Part shown: positions 1 through 6,067 of the stretch, one piece after another | Layout of the letters: every line of letters begins with the position of its first letter | Position numbering within the stretch: position 1 is the stretch's first letter | Source of the DNA: Planctomycetota bacterium | GTDB taxonomy: Bacteria > Planctomycetota > Planctomycetia > Planctomycetales > Planctomycetaceae | Length of the DNA stretch: 6,136 nucleotides | Assembly (NCBI GenBank): GCA_023429275.1 | Contig: JAEYWB010000264.1 | Coordinates: 1 to 6,136, forward strand | Reading direction: 5' to 3' | Notes under the pieces: model-generated | Database searches by the model: none | What the model saw: only the letters and a program-made list of their open reading frames with translations | What the model was told of the DNA's origin: nothing | Position numbers and translations under genes: made by a program

Positions 1-1
1 C

Positions 2-163
2 TATGACCGTGTGAGATATCAACACCAAATCGCCGACGAGACGGTTCACTTCGATTCCAGCGTCCCGCAGGAATCGGTTTCCCCACAGACAATCGCTTAC
101 CGCGATATGGTGAACGATGGTTTTTCCTTCTGGATTGGGAACGACAAGAAGAATTCCGGATGA
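2..163 (+). CDS. 3' end of an unrecognised protein (partial at left edge)
   Basis: This is an open frame of 53 codons running in from the left edge and ending in TGA at 161-163. The other two plus frames hit stops within the first dozen bases. The visible tail is hydrophilic, has a short aromatic stretch (FSFWIG) near the end and finishes with a charged NDKKNSG. I recognise no family. Third-position GC is clearly lower than in the other genes here, so it could be a gene of different character or chance open frame. A compact hairpin directly after the stop fits a real gene end. The complementary minus frame is also open but has no usable start, so the plus strand is preferred. Only the C-terminus is visible and no function can be given. 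Confidence 0.42.
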   Translation, partial: YDRVRYQHQIADETVHFDSSVPQESVSPQTIAYRDMVNDGFSFWIGNDKKNSG

Positions 164-180
164 GGCCTCCGCCGGAGGCC
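164..180. terminator. Short GC hairpin after the first stop codon (weak terminator candidate)
   Basis: GGCCTCC pairs perfectly with GGAGGCC around a 3-nt GCC loop, beginning at the base after the TGA at 161-163. There is no T-tract on either side, so it is not a canonical intrinsic terminator. It lies between two convergent genes, the plus-strand partial gene and the minus-strand TetR gene ending at 236. It could act as a weak bidirectional stop or an mRNA 3'-end stabiliser. Confidence 0.35.
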
Positions 181-235
181 GCGGGCGAAAGCTGAGAACC
201 GGACGCTGACCGAGTGCCGGCCGTCGGGACGCGGC

Positions 236-967
236 TCAGTTGCCGGACTCTTCAATCATCGAGCCGCGTGCGGCGGCGGTGTTGAGACCTGGAATCCCGG
301 TCGTTGCGGACTCGCCCGATCGCGGTCCCATTCCGAACGCCACTCTCCCCTCGTCGGTGAGGACTCCGCCGAAGATCGCCGCCATGAGAGCGGAGTACTG
401 CTCGTCGAGGGAATAGCTCCGGCCGACCGAGTTGTTGATGAACATCGCTCCGTAGATGACGGCCCCGACCGTGTCGAGAAGCCGTTCCACCGGGACATCG
501 TTCCGGAACAGCCCTTCCTCCACGAGCTCTCCGTACAGCTGGCGGAAGTACAGCCGGATCTCGTCGCGGTGTTCGAAGTAGCTGATGCGCTTGCGATCAC
601 GAAAGCTGGCCCGTTCCTGGACCATCAGCTCGACGAACTGAGGGTTCGAGTCGAAGAACTCGAGGTAGGCGCGAATGGAGCGCCCGATCCGTTCGAGGCC
701 CCGTCCCGGAAGGACCACGGCATCCATGACCACCTTTCGCATGGCGGCCATACCCCAGTCGACGCACGCAAGGAACAGGTCCTTCTTGCAGCTGAAGTAG
801 AGGTAAAGCGTCCCTTTGGCGAGGCCTGTCGCTGCTGCGACCCGCTCCATGTCGCAGTCGGTGTAGCCATGCTCGGCGAACAGCCGCGCGGCAGCCTCCA
901 TGATCGCCTCGCGTCGCTCCTGCTTTCGCTGAAGACGCGTGTCAGCCGCCGAGGGAACAGAGTCCAC
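236..967 (-). CDS. TetR/AcrR-family transcriptional regulator
   Basis: This 243-residue protein is a one-component repressor of the TetR/AcrR type. The N-terminal helix-turn-helix covers about residues 18-65: the first helix lies near RREAIMEAAARLFAEHGY and the recognition helix near GLAKGTLYLYF, followed by the usual KKDLF. The ligand and dimer domain follows to about residue 203, and the last 40 residues are a low-complexity Gly/Ser/Ala-rich tail. Length is slightly above the family norm of about 200. I chose the GTG at 967 because it places the first DNA-binding helix about 17 residues in. The longer frame from 1159 would add 64 residues unlike the family and overlap the HisA-like gene. 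No clear ribosome-binding site precedes it, and no convincing promoter stands out in the 149 bp separating it from the upstream HisA-like gene. The inducer is unknown; many relatives control efflux or detoxification genes. Confidence 0.9.
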   Translation of the reverse strand: MDSVPSAADTRLQRKQERREAIMEAAARLFAEHGYTDCDMERVAAATGLAKGTLYLYFSCKKDLFLACVDWGMAAMRKVVMDAVVLPGRGLERIGRSIRAYLEFFDSNPQFVELMVQERASFRDRKRISYFEHRDEIRLYFRQLYGELVEEGLFRNDVPVERLLDTVGAVIYGAMFINNSVGRSYSLDEQYSALMAAIFGGVLTDEGRVAFGMGPRSGESATTGIPGLNTAAARGSMIEESGN

Positions 968-1116
968 GTGTGATACCCGATTCAGGGAAGGGAGTATGTC
1001 GCCCGCCGGTGCGGAAACGCAAAAGGGCCGGCGACAACTGCCGCGCCAGATAACGTAACGAAATCGTCCCACTAACCGCCACGCTGCACCGCAGTTCGTC
1101 AGGCGGCAGAGCCCCC

Positions 1117-1911
1117 CTACGGGGAAACCGTCCGATCCGGAGGGGGGGAGATCGAGCATGAATTGACGGGAATCCGGTCCTGTAGACCCAGGGAATCGAA
1201 TTCCGGGCCGTGCAGGGCCGAGGCAATCAGCACGCCGTCGACCGGAACGTCCTGCAACTGTGCCAGATCCGCACAGGTCCGGATCCCTCCGCCAGTCATC
1301 AGGTCGAACGACGAGGTCAGGGGATCCCGGCGGATCGCCCGGCAGAGTTCGGAGGTCATGACTCCCCGTTCAACGCCGACGGCGGCGAGGTCCAGGACGA
1401 TCATCGAACGCGCCCCCGCCTGCCACGCGGCCCGGGCGATTGCCAGCGGGGAGTCTGGCCACCCGCTGGCCCCGGAAACGCCGGAAAGCGATGAACCGTT
1501 CAGGAGGTCGAGGCTGAAGACCGTCGACTCCGCCCCGATGGCGGAAACGATCGTCCTCAGCCGCTCGGGAGACGAACAGCTCTCGAGCCCGACCACGACG
1601 CGGCGGATCCCCGACTCCATCGCTTTGACCGCCTGCCTCTCGGACCGGATCCCCAGGTCCGCCGTCAGCTCGAACCCGGCATCGACCAGTGAGGCGACCG
1701 CCTCTTCCGAGGGACGCTCATCGAGGATGGCGTCGAGGTCCGCGAGATAGAGGCTTCGGGTCGAGAGGAGGTTGCCGAGGGCTTCGGCCACTCCGCGCGG
1801 AGTCGTCTCGTCGGTCCACCGGCTGCGAAGGGGGAGATACTCGTCCCGTCGCCCCGCGCGGGCATGAACGACCCTGCCGTGGCGGATGTCGAGGACGGGG
1901 AGAAGACGCAT
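1117..1911 (-). CDS. HisA/HisF-related (beta/alpha)8-barrel protein
   Basis: The 264-residue protein aligns by eye along the whole length of HisA (ProFAR isomerase). It has an N-terminal MRLLPVLDIRHGRVVHA with Asp8 in the catalytic-base position, LADLD at 56-60, SLD at 133-135 (Asp135 in the HisA second-acid position), GW at 150-151 and IVLDLAAVGVERG from 171. The phosphate motif TGGGIR is at 206-211 and GVLIASALHG at 226-235. The first phosphate loop, GGGIR in HisA, reads ADLGIR at 84-89. This pattern, and especially VLD..VG and the SALHG end, resembles the HisA/HisF-related family of archaea and planctomycetes more than a biosynthetic HisA. The substrate is unknown. The ATG at 1911 matches the HisA N-terminus exactly; the frame is open to 2097 but the upstream part is unlike the family. 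No Shine-Dalgarno is visible. The gene is divergent from the aldehyde dehydrogenase and upstream of the TetR gene. Confidence 0.85.
   Translation of the reverse strand: MRLLPVLDIRHGRVVHARAGRRDEYLPLRSRWTDETTPRGVAEALGNLLSTRSLYLADLDAILDERPSEEAVASLVDAGFELTADLGIRSERQAVKAMESGIRRVVVGLESCSSPERLRTIVSAIGAESTVFSLDLLNGSSLSGVSGASGWPDSPLAIARAAWQAGARSMIVLDLAAVGVERGVMTSELCRAIRRDPLTSSFDLMTGGGIRTCADLAQLQDVPVDGVLIASALHGPEFDSLGLQDRIPVNSCSISPPPDRTVSP
1788..1803. promoter_or_regulatory. Intragenic copy of 16-nt palindromic repeat (operator candidate)
   Basis: CCACTCCGCGCGGAGT lies here inside the HisA-like coding region, over codons 37-41. Its core, ACTCCGCGCGGAGT at 1790-1803, is a perfect 14-bp palindrome centred at 1796.5. 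The same 16 nt recur at 1957-1972 in the promoter region. An intragenic second operator is inferred and not shown. Confidence 0.4.
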
Positions 1912-1956
1912 CGAGCGGAGCTGCCTGGCCGGCCGGGTGAAGGGATCGGATGTGGT

Positions 1957-1973
1957 CCACTCCGCGCGGAGTG
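1957..1973. promoter_or_regulatory. Perfect 16-bp palindrome in the divergent promoter region (operator candidate)
   Basis: CACTCCGCGCGGAGTG at 1958-1973 is a perfect palindrome. It sits 46 bp upstream of the HisA-like ATG and about 175 bp upstream of the aldehyde dehydrogenase ATG. Its position in the only promoter region shared by these two genes, and the exact 16-nt match (1957-1972) to the copy at 1788-1803, suggest a dimeric repressor site. The local TetR protein is an obvious candidate ligand, but no copy of the site occurs upstream of tetR itself. Confidence 0.5.
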
Positions 1974-2133
1974 AATCGGACGGTCGCTTGCATGACCGCG
2001 AACGGATCGGCCATGATTTCGAGCCGGCAACGGAATCACGTCTCTCCGAATTCCCTTCTCGACTGGAGAGCGTATTTCGCAGTGCCCGCTCCCGCAATTC
2101 CCGATCGAGCGGGGTTCTTTTCCTCCTGCGTTC

Positions 2134-2138
2134 AAGGA
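2134..2138 (+). promoter_or_regulatory. Ribosome-binding site of the aldehyde dehydrogenase
   Basis: AAGGA lies 9 bases before the ATG at 2148. It decides the start: the frame is open upstream to 1950, but the 66 extra codons have no family resemblance and no such site. Confidence 0.65.
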
Positions 2139-2147
2139 CACTCCCAC

Positions 2148-3617
2148 ATGGCTCCTGCCCAGGCGCGCGTCGCTCCCCCGAAGATCAAGCTCACGAAACT
2201 GTTCATCGACAACGAGTGGGTCGATTCCGCCAGCCGCAAGACCTTCGAGACCCTGAACCCCGCGACCGGGGAGACGATCGCCTCTGTCGCCGAGGGGGGA
2301 GCGGAGGACGTCGATCGGGCGGTCAAGGCGGCCCGCCGGGCACTCGAGTCGGGACCGTGGGCCAGCATGGACGCCGCCGACCGCGGCCGGATCCTGTTCA
2401 AGCTCGCCGACGCGGTCGAGCGGAACCTCGAGGAGCTTGCCGCTCTCGAATCGATCAACTGCGGCAAGACGATCACCGACTCCCGTGGCGACATGCAGGG
2501 GGTCGCCAACACCCTCCGCTACTACGGCGGCTGGGCGGACAAGCTCGAAGGGCGGACGGTCCCGGTCCGCGGCAGCTTCCTGTCCTACACGCTGCGGCAG
2601 CCGGTCGGCGTCGTCGGCCAGATCATCCCCTGGAACTTTCCGCTGCTGATGCTGGCGTGGAAGCTCGGCCCGGCCCTCGCCTGCGGGTACACCGTCGTCA
2701 TGAAGCCGGCGGAGCAGACGCCGCTGTCGGCCCTCCGCGTCGCCGAGCTCGCGGCCGAATGCGGTCTTCCGGCGGGGGTCCTCAACATCATCAACGGCTT
2801 CGGCGAGACGGCCGGCGCCGCCCTGTGCACCCACCCCGACGTCGACAAGATCGCCTTCACGGGGCACGTCGATACGGCCAAGATCATTCAGAAGGCGACG
2901 GCCGACACTCTCAAGCGGACAAGCTACGAGCTCGGCGGGAAGAGCCCCAACGTCATCTTCGCCGACGCGAATATCGATGACGCTGTCGACGGCGCGTTCC
3001 ACGCGATCTACTTCCATGGGGGCCAGTGCTGCACGGCGGGAAGCCGGCTGTTCGTCGAGGACAAGATCCGGGACGAGTTCGTCAGCAAGCTCGCCGCGAA
3101 GGCGAAGGGCCGCCGGCTCGGCGACCCGCTCGATCCGGGAACGCAGCAGGGGCCGCAGGTCTCGCAGGAGCAGCTCGACAAGATCCTCGGTTACGTCGAC
3201 ATCGGCCAGAAGCAGGGGGCGAAGCTCGTCACCGGCGGCCAGAAGGCGGGAGAGCGGGGCTTCTACGTCGAGCCGACCATTTTCGATGGCGTGAAGGACG
3301 ACATGGCGATCGCGAAGGACGAGATCTTCGGACCGGTCGTCAGCGTCCTCCCGTTCAAGAGTGCCGAAGAAGTCTTCGACCGGGCGAACCGGACCTACTA
3401 CGGTCTCGCGGCGGCGATCTGGACGAAGGACATCGACAAGGCCCACCTCTACGCCAGGCACGTCAAGGCGGGGACGGTGTGGGTCAACTGCTACCATATC
3501 GTCGACGCCACGACGCCGTTCGGCGGCTTCAAGATGTCGGGCCACGGCCGTGAAAACGGCGAAGCGGCCCTCGAGCTCTACACGGAGCTCAAGACCGTGA
3601 CGGTGAAGCTCGGCTGA
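2148..3617 (+). CDS. NAD-dependent aldehyde dehydrogenase (ALDH superfamily)
   Basis: This 489-residue protein has the normal length for a soluble ALDH of the ALDH1/2 and betaine-aldehyde type, which oxidises an aldehyde to the acid with NAD(P)+. Hallmarks in order are PWNFP at 161-165 with the oxyanion Asn163; VMKPAEQTPL with Lys186 and Glu189 (an acidic residue here usually favours NAD over NADP); ELGGKSPN with general-base Glu261; GQCCTAGSR with nucleophile Cys295; EIFGP with Glu392 and Phe394; and a C-terminal PFGGFKMSGHGREN. All catalytic residues are present, so it should be active. The coenzyme loop is unusual: FTGHVDTAK (237-245) replaces the common FTGSTxxG. There is no signal peptide, so it is cytoplasmic. 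The gene is divergent from the HisA-like gene and ends before a strong terminator, so it is probably transcribed alone. The substrate cannot be read from sequence. Confidence 0.95.
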   Translation: MAPAQARVAPPKIKLTKLFIDNEWVDSASRKTFETLNPATGETIASVAEGGAEDVDRAVKAARRALESGPWASMDAADRGRILFKLADAVERNLEELAALESINCGKTITDSRGDMQGVANTLRYYGGWADKLEGRTVPVRGSFLSYTLRQPVGVVGQIIPWNFPLLMLAWKLGPALACGYTVVMKPAEQTPLSALRVAELAAECGLPAGVLNIINGFGETAGAALCTHPDVDKIAFTGHVDTAKIIQKATADTLKRTSYELGGKSPNVIFADANIDDAVDGAFHAIYFHGGQCCTAGSRLFVEDKIRDEFVSKLAAKAKGRRLGDPLDPGTQQGPQVSQEQLDKILGYVDIGQKQGAKLVTGGQKAGERGFYVEPTIFDGVKDDMAIAKDEIFGPVVSVLPFKSAEEVFDRANRTYYGLAAAIWTKDIDKAHLYARHVKAGTVWVNCYHIVDATTPFGGFKMSGHGRENGEAALELYTELKTVTVKLG

Positions 3618-3646
3618 GCGACGCGGACGGACAGATGGAATCAGAC

Positions 3647-3690
3647 AGAGCCGGGGAGTCTTCGAACGAACTCCCCGGCTCTTCGTTTTT
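3647..3690 (+). terminator. Intrinsic terminator of the aldehyde dehydrogenase gene
   Basis: A perfect 13-bp stem joins AGAGCCGGGGAGT (3647-3659) and ACTCCCCGGCTCT (3670-3682) across a 10-nt loop. It is followed by TTCG and then five T at 3686-3690. It lies 29 bp after the TGA at 3615-3617. The minus strand has no T-tract after the stem, so it acts on the plus strand only. Confidence 0.92.
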
Positions 3691-3968
3691 CGGACGGCGA
3701 TTCGCCGTGGCCACCGGGCCCGACTGGCCGGTCGTGCAAAAACTCGGTCATCCCCCCCTTGAAGCTGGGCAGCCCGAGCCTTTCGCGGCTCTGTCGATGG
3801 TTGGCCGCCGATGACTTCGCCGACCTTCCTCCCGGCCTCAGGGCTGTCCGTTCGCTCGGCCAGGCCCAGCGGGCCCGGATCTGCCCCGTTGGTTTTGACT
3901 CACCCGGCCGCGGCCATCGCACAATTCAGAATTCTCTGCGAGGCAATCCCATCTGCCGCGGGAAGCGG
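3691..3968. other. Apparently non-coding spacer between terminator and kinase promoter
   Basis: I see no credible gene here. Open frames exist on both strands (for example 3759-4061 plus and 3838-4050 minus), but their products are Arg/Pro-rich with no family resemblance or ribosome-binding site, and they overlap the kinase start. A run of seven C lies at 3752-3758. Several short GC inverted repeats occur, as expected in such DNA. No structured RNA is recognisable. Confidence 0.5.
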
Positions 3969-3974
3969 TATGAT
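3969..3974 (+). promoter_or_regulatory. Candidate -10 element of the kinase operon
   Basis: TATGAT matches the sigma-70-type consensus TATAAT at five of six positions and lies 62 bp before the GTG start of the kinase. No good -35 hexamer is found 16-18 bp upstream, so the promoter would be weak or activator-dependent. The predicted transcript start would be near 3981. Confidence 0.35.
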
Positions 3975-4005
3975 CGGAGGCAGGGGCTCCTTGCAGCCTC
4001 CGATC
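3972..4005. repeat. 10-bp perfect inverted repeat in the kinase leader
   Basis: GATCGGAGGC (3972-3981) and GCCTCCGATC (3996-4005) are exact reverse complements separated by 14 nt. The left arm overlaps the candidate -10 element. There is no T-tract, so it is not a terminator. It could be a repressor site or, if transcription begins further upstream, a leader hairpin ending 31 nt before the start codon. A 10-bp palindrome, ATTCGCGAAT, follows at 4011-4020. Confidence 0.45.
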
Positions 4006-4036
4006 CAGCGATTCGCGAATTGTCTCAGGTGTTCGA

Positions 4037-5746
4037 GTGTCATCAGCCACGCTCCTCGTGATTCAGGGAGCCGACCAGGGGCGGCAGTTTGAAGTCGTCG
4101 ATCCCCCCGCCTGGATCGGTCGTGGAACCACGAACGAAGTTCGAATCCTCGACACCGAAGTCTCCCGCGCGCACGCCCTCATCGTCCTGACGGAACAGGG
4201 GGACTGGCTGATCCGCGATGCGGGAAGCTCCAACGGCACGTTCGTCAACGGGCAGCCGATCAAGGAGCAGCGGCTTTTCAATGGCGACCAGGTGCAGGTC
4301 GGGCGGACCATACTTCTCTTCCGCGAGAGCTCCGCGACGCCACCGAAACGCCGCGTCGCCGAGCAGATCAACCTGCTGAAGAAGGAAGAGGAAGGGGACC
4401 GCTCCCGAATTGTCGGCCAGCTGCCGGCGTCGAAGCTCGTCGTTCCGCCGCGGGCTCATGTCGGGACAAACCTGCAGCTTCTCTACCGGATCTCCGAGGA
4501 GGCGGTCCGGCCGTCGGTCCCGCTGGATCAGCTCCTGCAGCGGATCCTCGATCTGTCGCTCCAGGTCCTCGGGGCCGACCGGGGCTGCATGCTGGTCGCC
4601 GACAGCAAGACCGACCGGATCGAACCGCGGGTGGTCGGGCACCGCCCGGGGGTCGACGTCACCCAGCGGATGCCGATCTCGACCAGTATCGTCGAGTACG
4701 TGATCCGGCACGGAATCGGGGTCCTGACGACCGACGCCCAGCACGATTCCCGCTTCAACGACGGCAACAGCATCATCCAGGCGGGAATCCGCGAGGCGAT
4801 GTGTGTCCCGATGCAGGGGCGTTACGAGCTCATGGGGGTGATCTACGTCGACACGACGACGAACGGGCAGATCGTTCCCGGTCGGACGCTTCAGCGGTTC
4901 AACGAGGAGCTGCTGAATCTTCTCGCCGCGATCGGCCGGCAGTCGGCACTCGCCGTGGAGAACAACCGCTACCAGGAGTCCCTCGTGAAGGCGGAGCGGC
5001 TCGCCGCCGTCGGGACGACGATCGCCACGCTCAGCCACCACGTCAAGAACATCCTGCAGGGGGTCCGCGGCGGCAGCTACCTGATCGACATGGGGCTCAA
5101 AGAAGAGAACACCGAGCTCGTCCGCAAAGGGTGGAGGATTCTCGAGCGGAACCAGGACCGGATCTACAACCTGGTCATGGACATGCTGACGTTCAGCAAG
5201 GAGCGGCAGCCGAAGCTCGAGCCTGCGAACGTCAACGAGACGGTCAGGGAGGTCTTCGAACTGATGCAGGCCCGCGGCGAGGAGTCGCAGACGAAGTTCA
5301 CGTTTGTCGCCGACGAGCACATGCCGATTTCCCTGTTCGACGCCGAGGGGATTCACCGGGCGGTCCTCAACCTCGTGACGAACGCGTTCGACGCCCTCGG
5401 AGGGAAGGCGGGGGGCGAAGTCGCCCTTCGGACACATTACGATCAGCCGGCCGAGCGGATCGTGGTGGAAGTGGCCGACAACGGCCCGGGGATCGATCCG
5501 GCCGACCTCCCCCGCCTCTTCAACGTCTTCGAATCGACGAAGGGTGGAAAGGGAACGGGCCTCGGACTGGCGGTGACACAGAAGATTGTTCGCGAACACG
5601 GAGGGGAGCTGACGGTCGATACCCGTCCCGACGAGGGATGCCGGTTCCGGCTGAGCTGGCCCCTGATCGAAGAAGAGCCCGAAGGAACCGCCGGCGCCCC
5701 CGCGACGGGCGAGCAGACGCTCGTTCCGGAATCCCGAGCTGAATGA
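4037..5746 (+). CDS. FHA-GAF sensor histidine kinase, cytoplasmic
   Basis: This 569-residue protein has four recognisable parts. The FHA phosphothreonine-binding domain (about 5-95) shows IGRG (Arg29), SRAH (43-46) and SSNGTFVNG (64-72). A charged linker runs over 96-145. The GAF small-molecule domain covers about 160-310. The kinase core starts near 320: an H-box LSHHVKNILQG with His334 as likely phospho-acceptor, N-box residues Asn445 and Asn449, G1 DNGPGI at 481-486, F-box LFNVFESTKGG and G2 GTGLGLA at 506-512. All ATP-binding motifs are intact. There is no membrane segment or signal peptide, so input comes from a cytoplasmic ligand or a phosphorylated partner. The GTG at 4037 is the first start after an in-frame TGA at 3971 and leads directly into the FHA fold; the Shine-Dalgarno is weak. 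The last 25 residues are a disordered acidic tail. No response regulator lies in the window. It is probably cotranscribed with the DUF4404 gene. Confidence 0.93.
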   Translation: MSSATLLVIQGADQGRQFEVVDPPAWIGRGTTNEVRILDTEVSRAHALIVLTEQGDWLIRDAGSSNGTFVNGQPIKEQRLFNGDQVQVGRTILLFRESSATPPKRRVAEQINLLKKEEEGDRSRIVGQLPASKLVVPPRAHVGTNLQLLYRISEEAVRPSVPLDQLLQRILDLSLQVLGADRGCMLVADSKTDRIEPRVVGHRPGVDVTQRMPISTSIVEYVIRHGIGVLTTDAQHDSRFNDGNSIIQAGIREAMCVPMQGRYELMGVIYVDTTTNGQIVPGRTLQRFNEELLNLLAAIGRQSALAVENNRYQESLVKAERLAAVGTTIATLSHHVKNILQGVRGGSYLIDMGLKEENTELVRKGWRILERNQDRIYNLVMDMLTFSKERQPKLEPANVNETVREVFELMQARGEESQTKFTFVADEHMPISLFDAEGIHRAVLNLVTNAFDALGGKAGGEVALRTHYDQPAERIVVEVADNGPGIDPADLPRLFNVFESTKGGKGTGLGLAVTQKIVREHGGELTVDTRPDEGCRFRLSWPLIEEEPEGTAGAPATGEQTLVPESRAE

Positions 5747-5753
5747 CCGACTG

Positions 5754-5759
5754 AAAGGA
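5754..5759 (+). promoter_or_regulatory. Ribosome-binding site of the DUF4404 gene
   Basis: AAAGGA lies 8 bases before the ATG at 5768, within the 21-bp gap after the kinase stop codon. The short gap and own site support one transcript with independent translation starts. Confidence 0.65.
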
Positions 5760-5767
5760 ATTGTCCG

Positions 5768-6046
5768 ATGAACCGAGACGAACTGCTTCGCACGCTCGAG
5801 TCGCTGCACGAAGACCTGTCGAACCGCACGGAACTCGACGACGCGACGCGATCGTCCCTGGCGGTCGTGAAGGGTGACCTGGAACGGCTGATCCGGAGCC
5901 CCGAGTCCCCTCCTGCTGCCGACCCGGCCGAGGAACCGATCGGCGAACGGATCCGCGCCGCCCTGGCGGAGCTGGAAATCCGCCATCCGACGCTGACGGG
6001 AGCGCTCTCCAAGTTCGCCGACAGGCTGTCGGACATGGGAATCTGA
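5768..6046 (+). CDS. DUF4404 family protein (function unknown)
   Basis: This small acidic 92-residue soluble protein matches the DUF4404 pattern as I know it. An N-terminal amphipathic helix (NRDELLRTLESLHEDL) is followed by a second helix to Leu41-Ile42, a Pro/Ala/Glu-rich linker at about 45-57, and a C-terminal helical part with the characteristic EIRHPTLTGALSKFADRLSDMGI (about 70-92). Length is typical of the family. There is no signal peptide or membrane segment, and heptad-like leucines suggest it self-associates or binds a partner. It starts 21 bp after the kinase stop codon with a good ribosome-binding site, so the two are probably cotranscribed. That context hints at a link to the kinase, but no function of the family is known to me. 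Confidence 0.85.
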   Translation: MNRDELLRTLESLHEDLSNRTELDDATRSSLAVVKGDLERLIRSPESPPAADPAEEPIGERIRAALAELEIRHPTLTGALSKFADRLSDMGI

Positions 6047-6067
6047 TCGGAGAGAACCCGACACAGG

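Noticed and set aside
1..235. Open minus-strand frame, in phase with the TetR gene after its stop, with a protein-like translation
   Set aside because: It has no ATG, GTG or TTG start until near the left edge and would require read-through of the TetR stop. Its codons are the exact complement of the plus-strand frame at 2-163, so it is best read as a shadow.
1076..1106. Nested short inverted repeats (CCGCC/GGCGG around CTGC/GCAG) between the HisA-like and TetR genes
   Set aside because: The stems are only 4-5 bp with unpaired gaps and no T-tract follows on the minus strand, as expected by chance in GC-rich DNA.
968..1159. 64-residue N-terminal extension of the TetR regulator from the ATG at 1159
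   Set aside because: It overlaps the 3' end of the HisA-like gene, is Arg/Gly/Cys-rich, and TetR proteins place the DNA-binding helices near the N-terminus.
1163..1750. Plus-strand open frame opposite the HisA-like gene
   Set aside because: It is Ser/Arg-rich with no motifs, whereas the minus strand aligns with HisA along its full length.
1950..2147. 66-codon N-terminal extension of the aldehyde dehydrogenase
   Set aside because: The ALDH fold begins shortly after the ATG at 2148, which has a good ribosome-binding site. The extension overlaps the promoter region and resembles no transit or signal sequence.
1665..3545. Long minus-strand open frame (626 codons) opposite the aldehyde dehydrogenase and running into the HisA-like gene
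   Set aside because: It overlaps two convincing genes in other frames and has low-complexity composition, so it is an antisense shadow.
3759..4061. Plus-strand 100-codon open frame between the terminator and the kinase
   Set aside because: It has no ribosome-binding site or motif, contains the kinase promoter and inverted repeat, and overlaps the kinase start in another frame.
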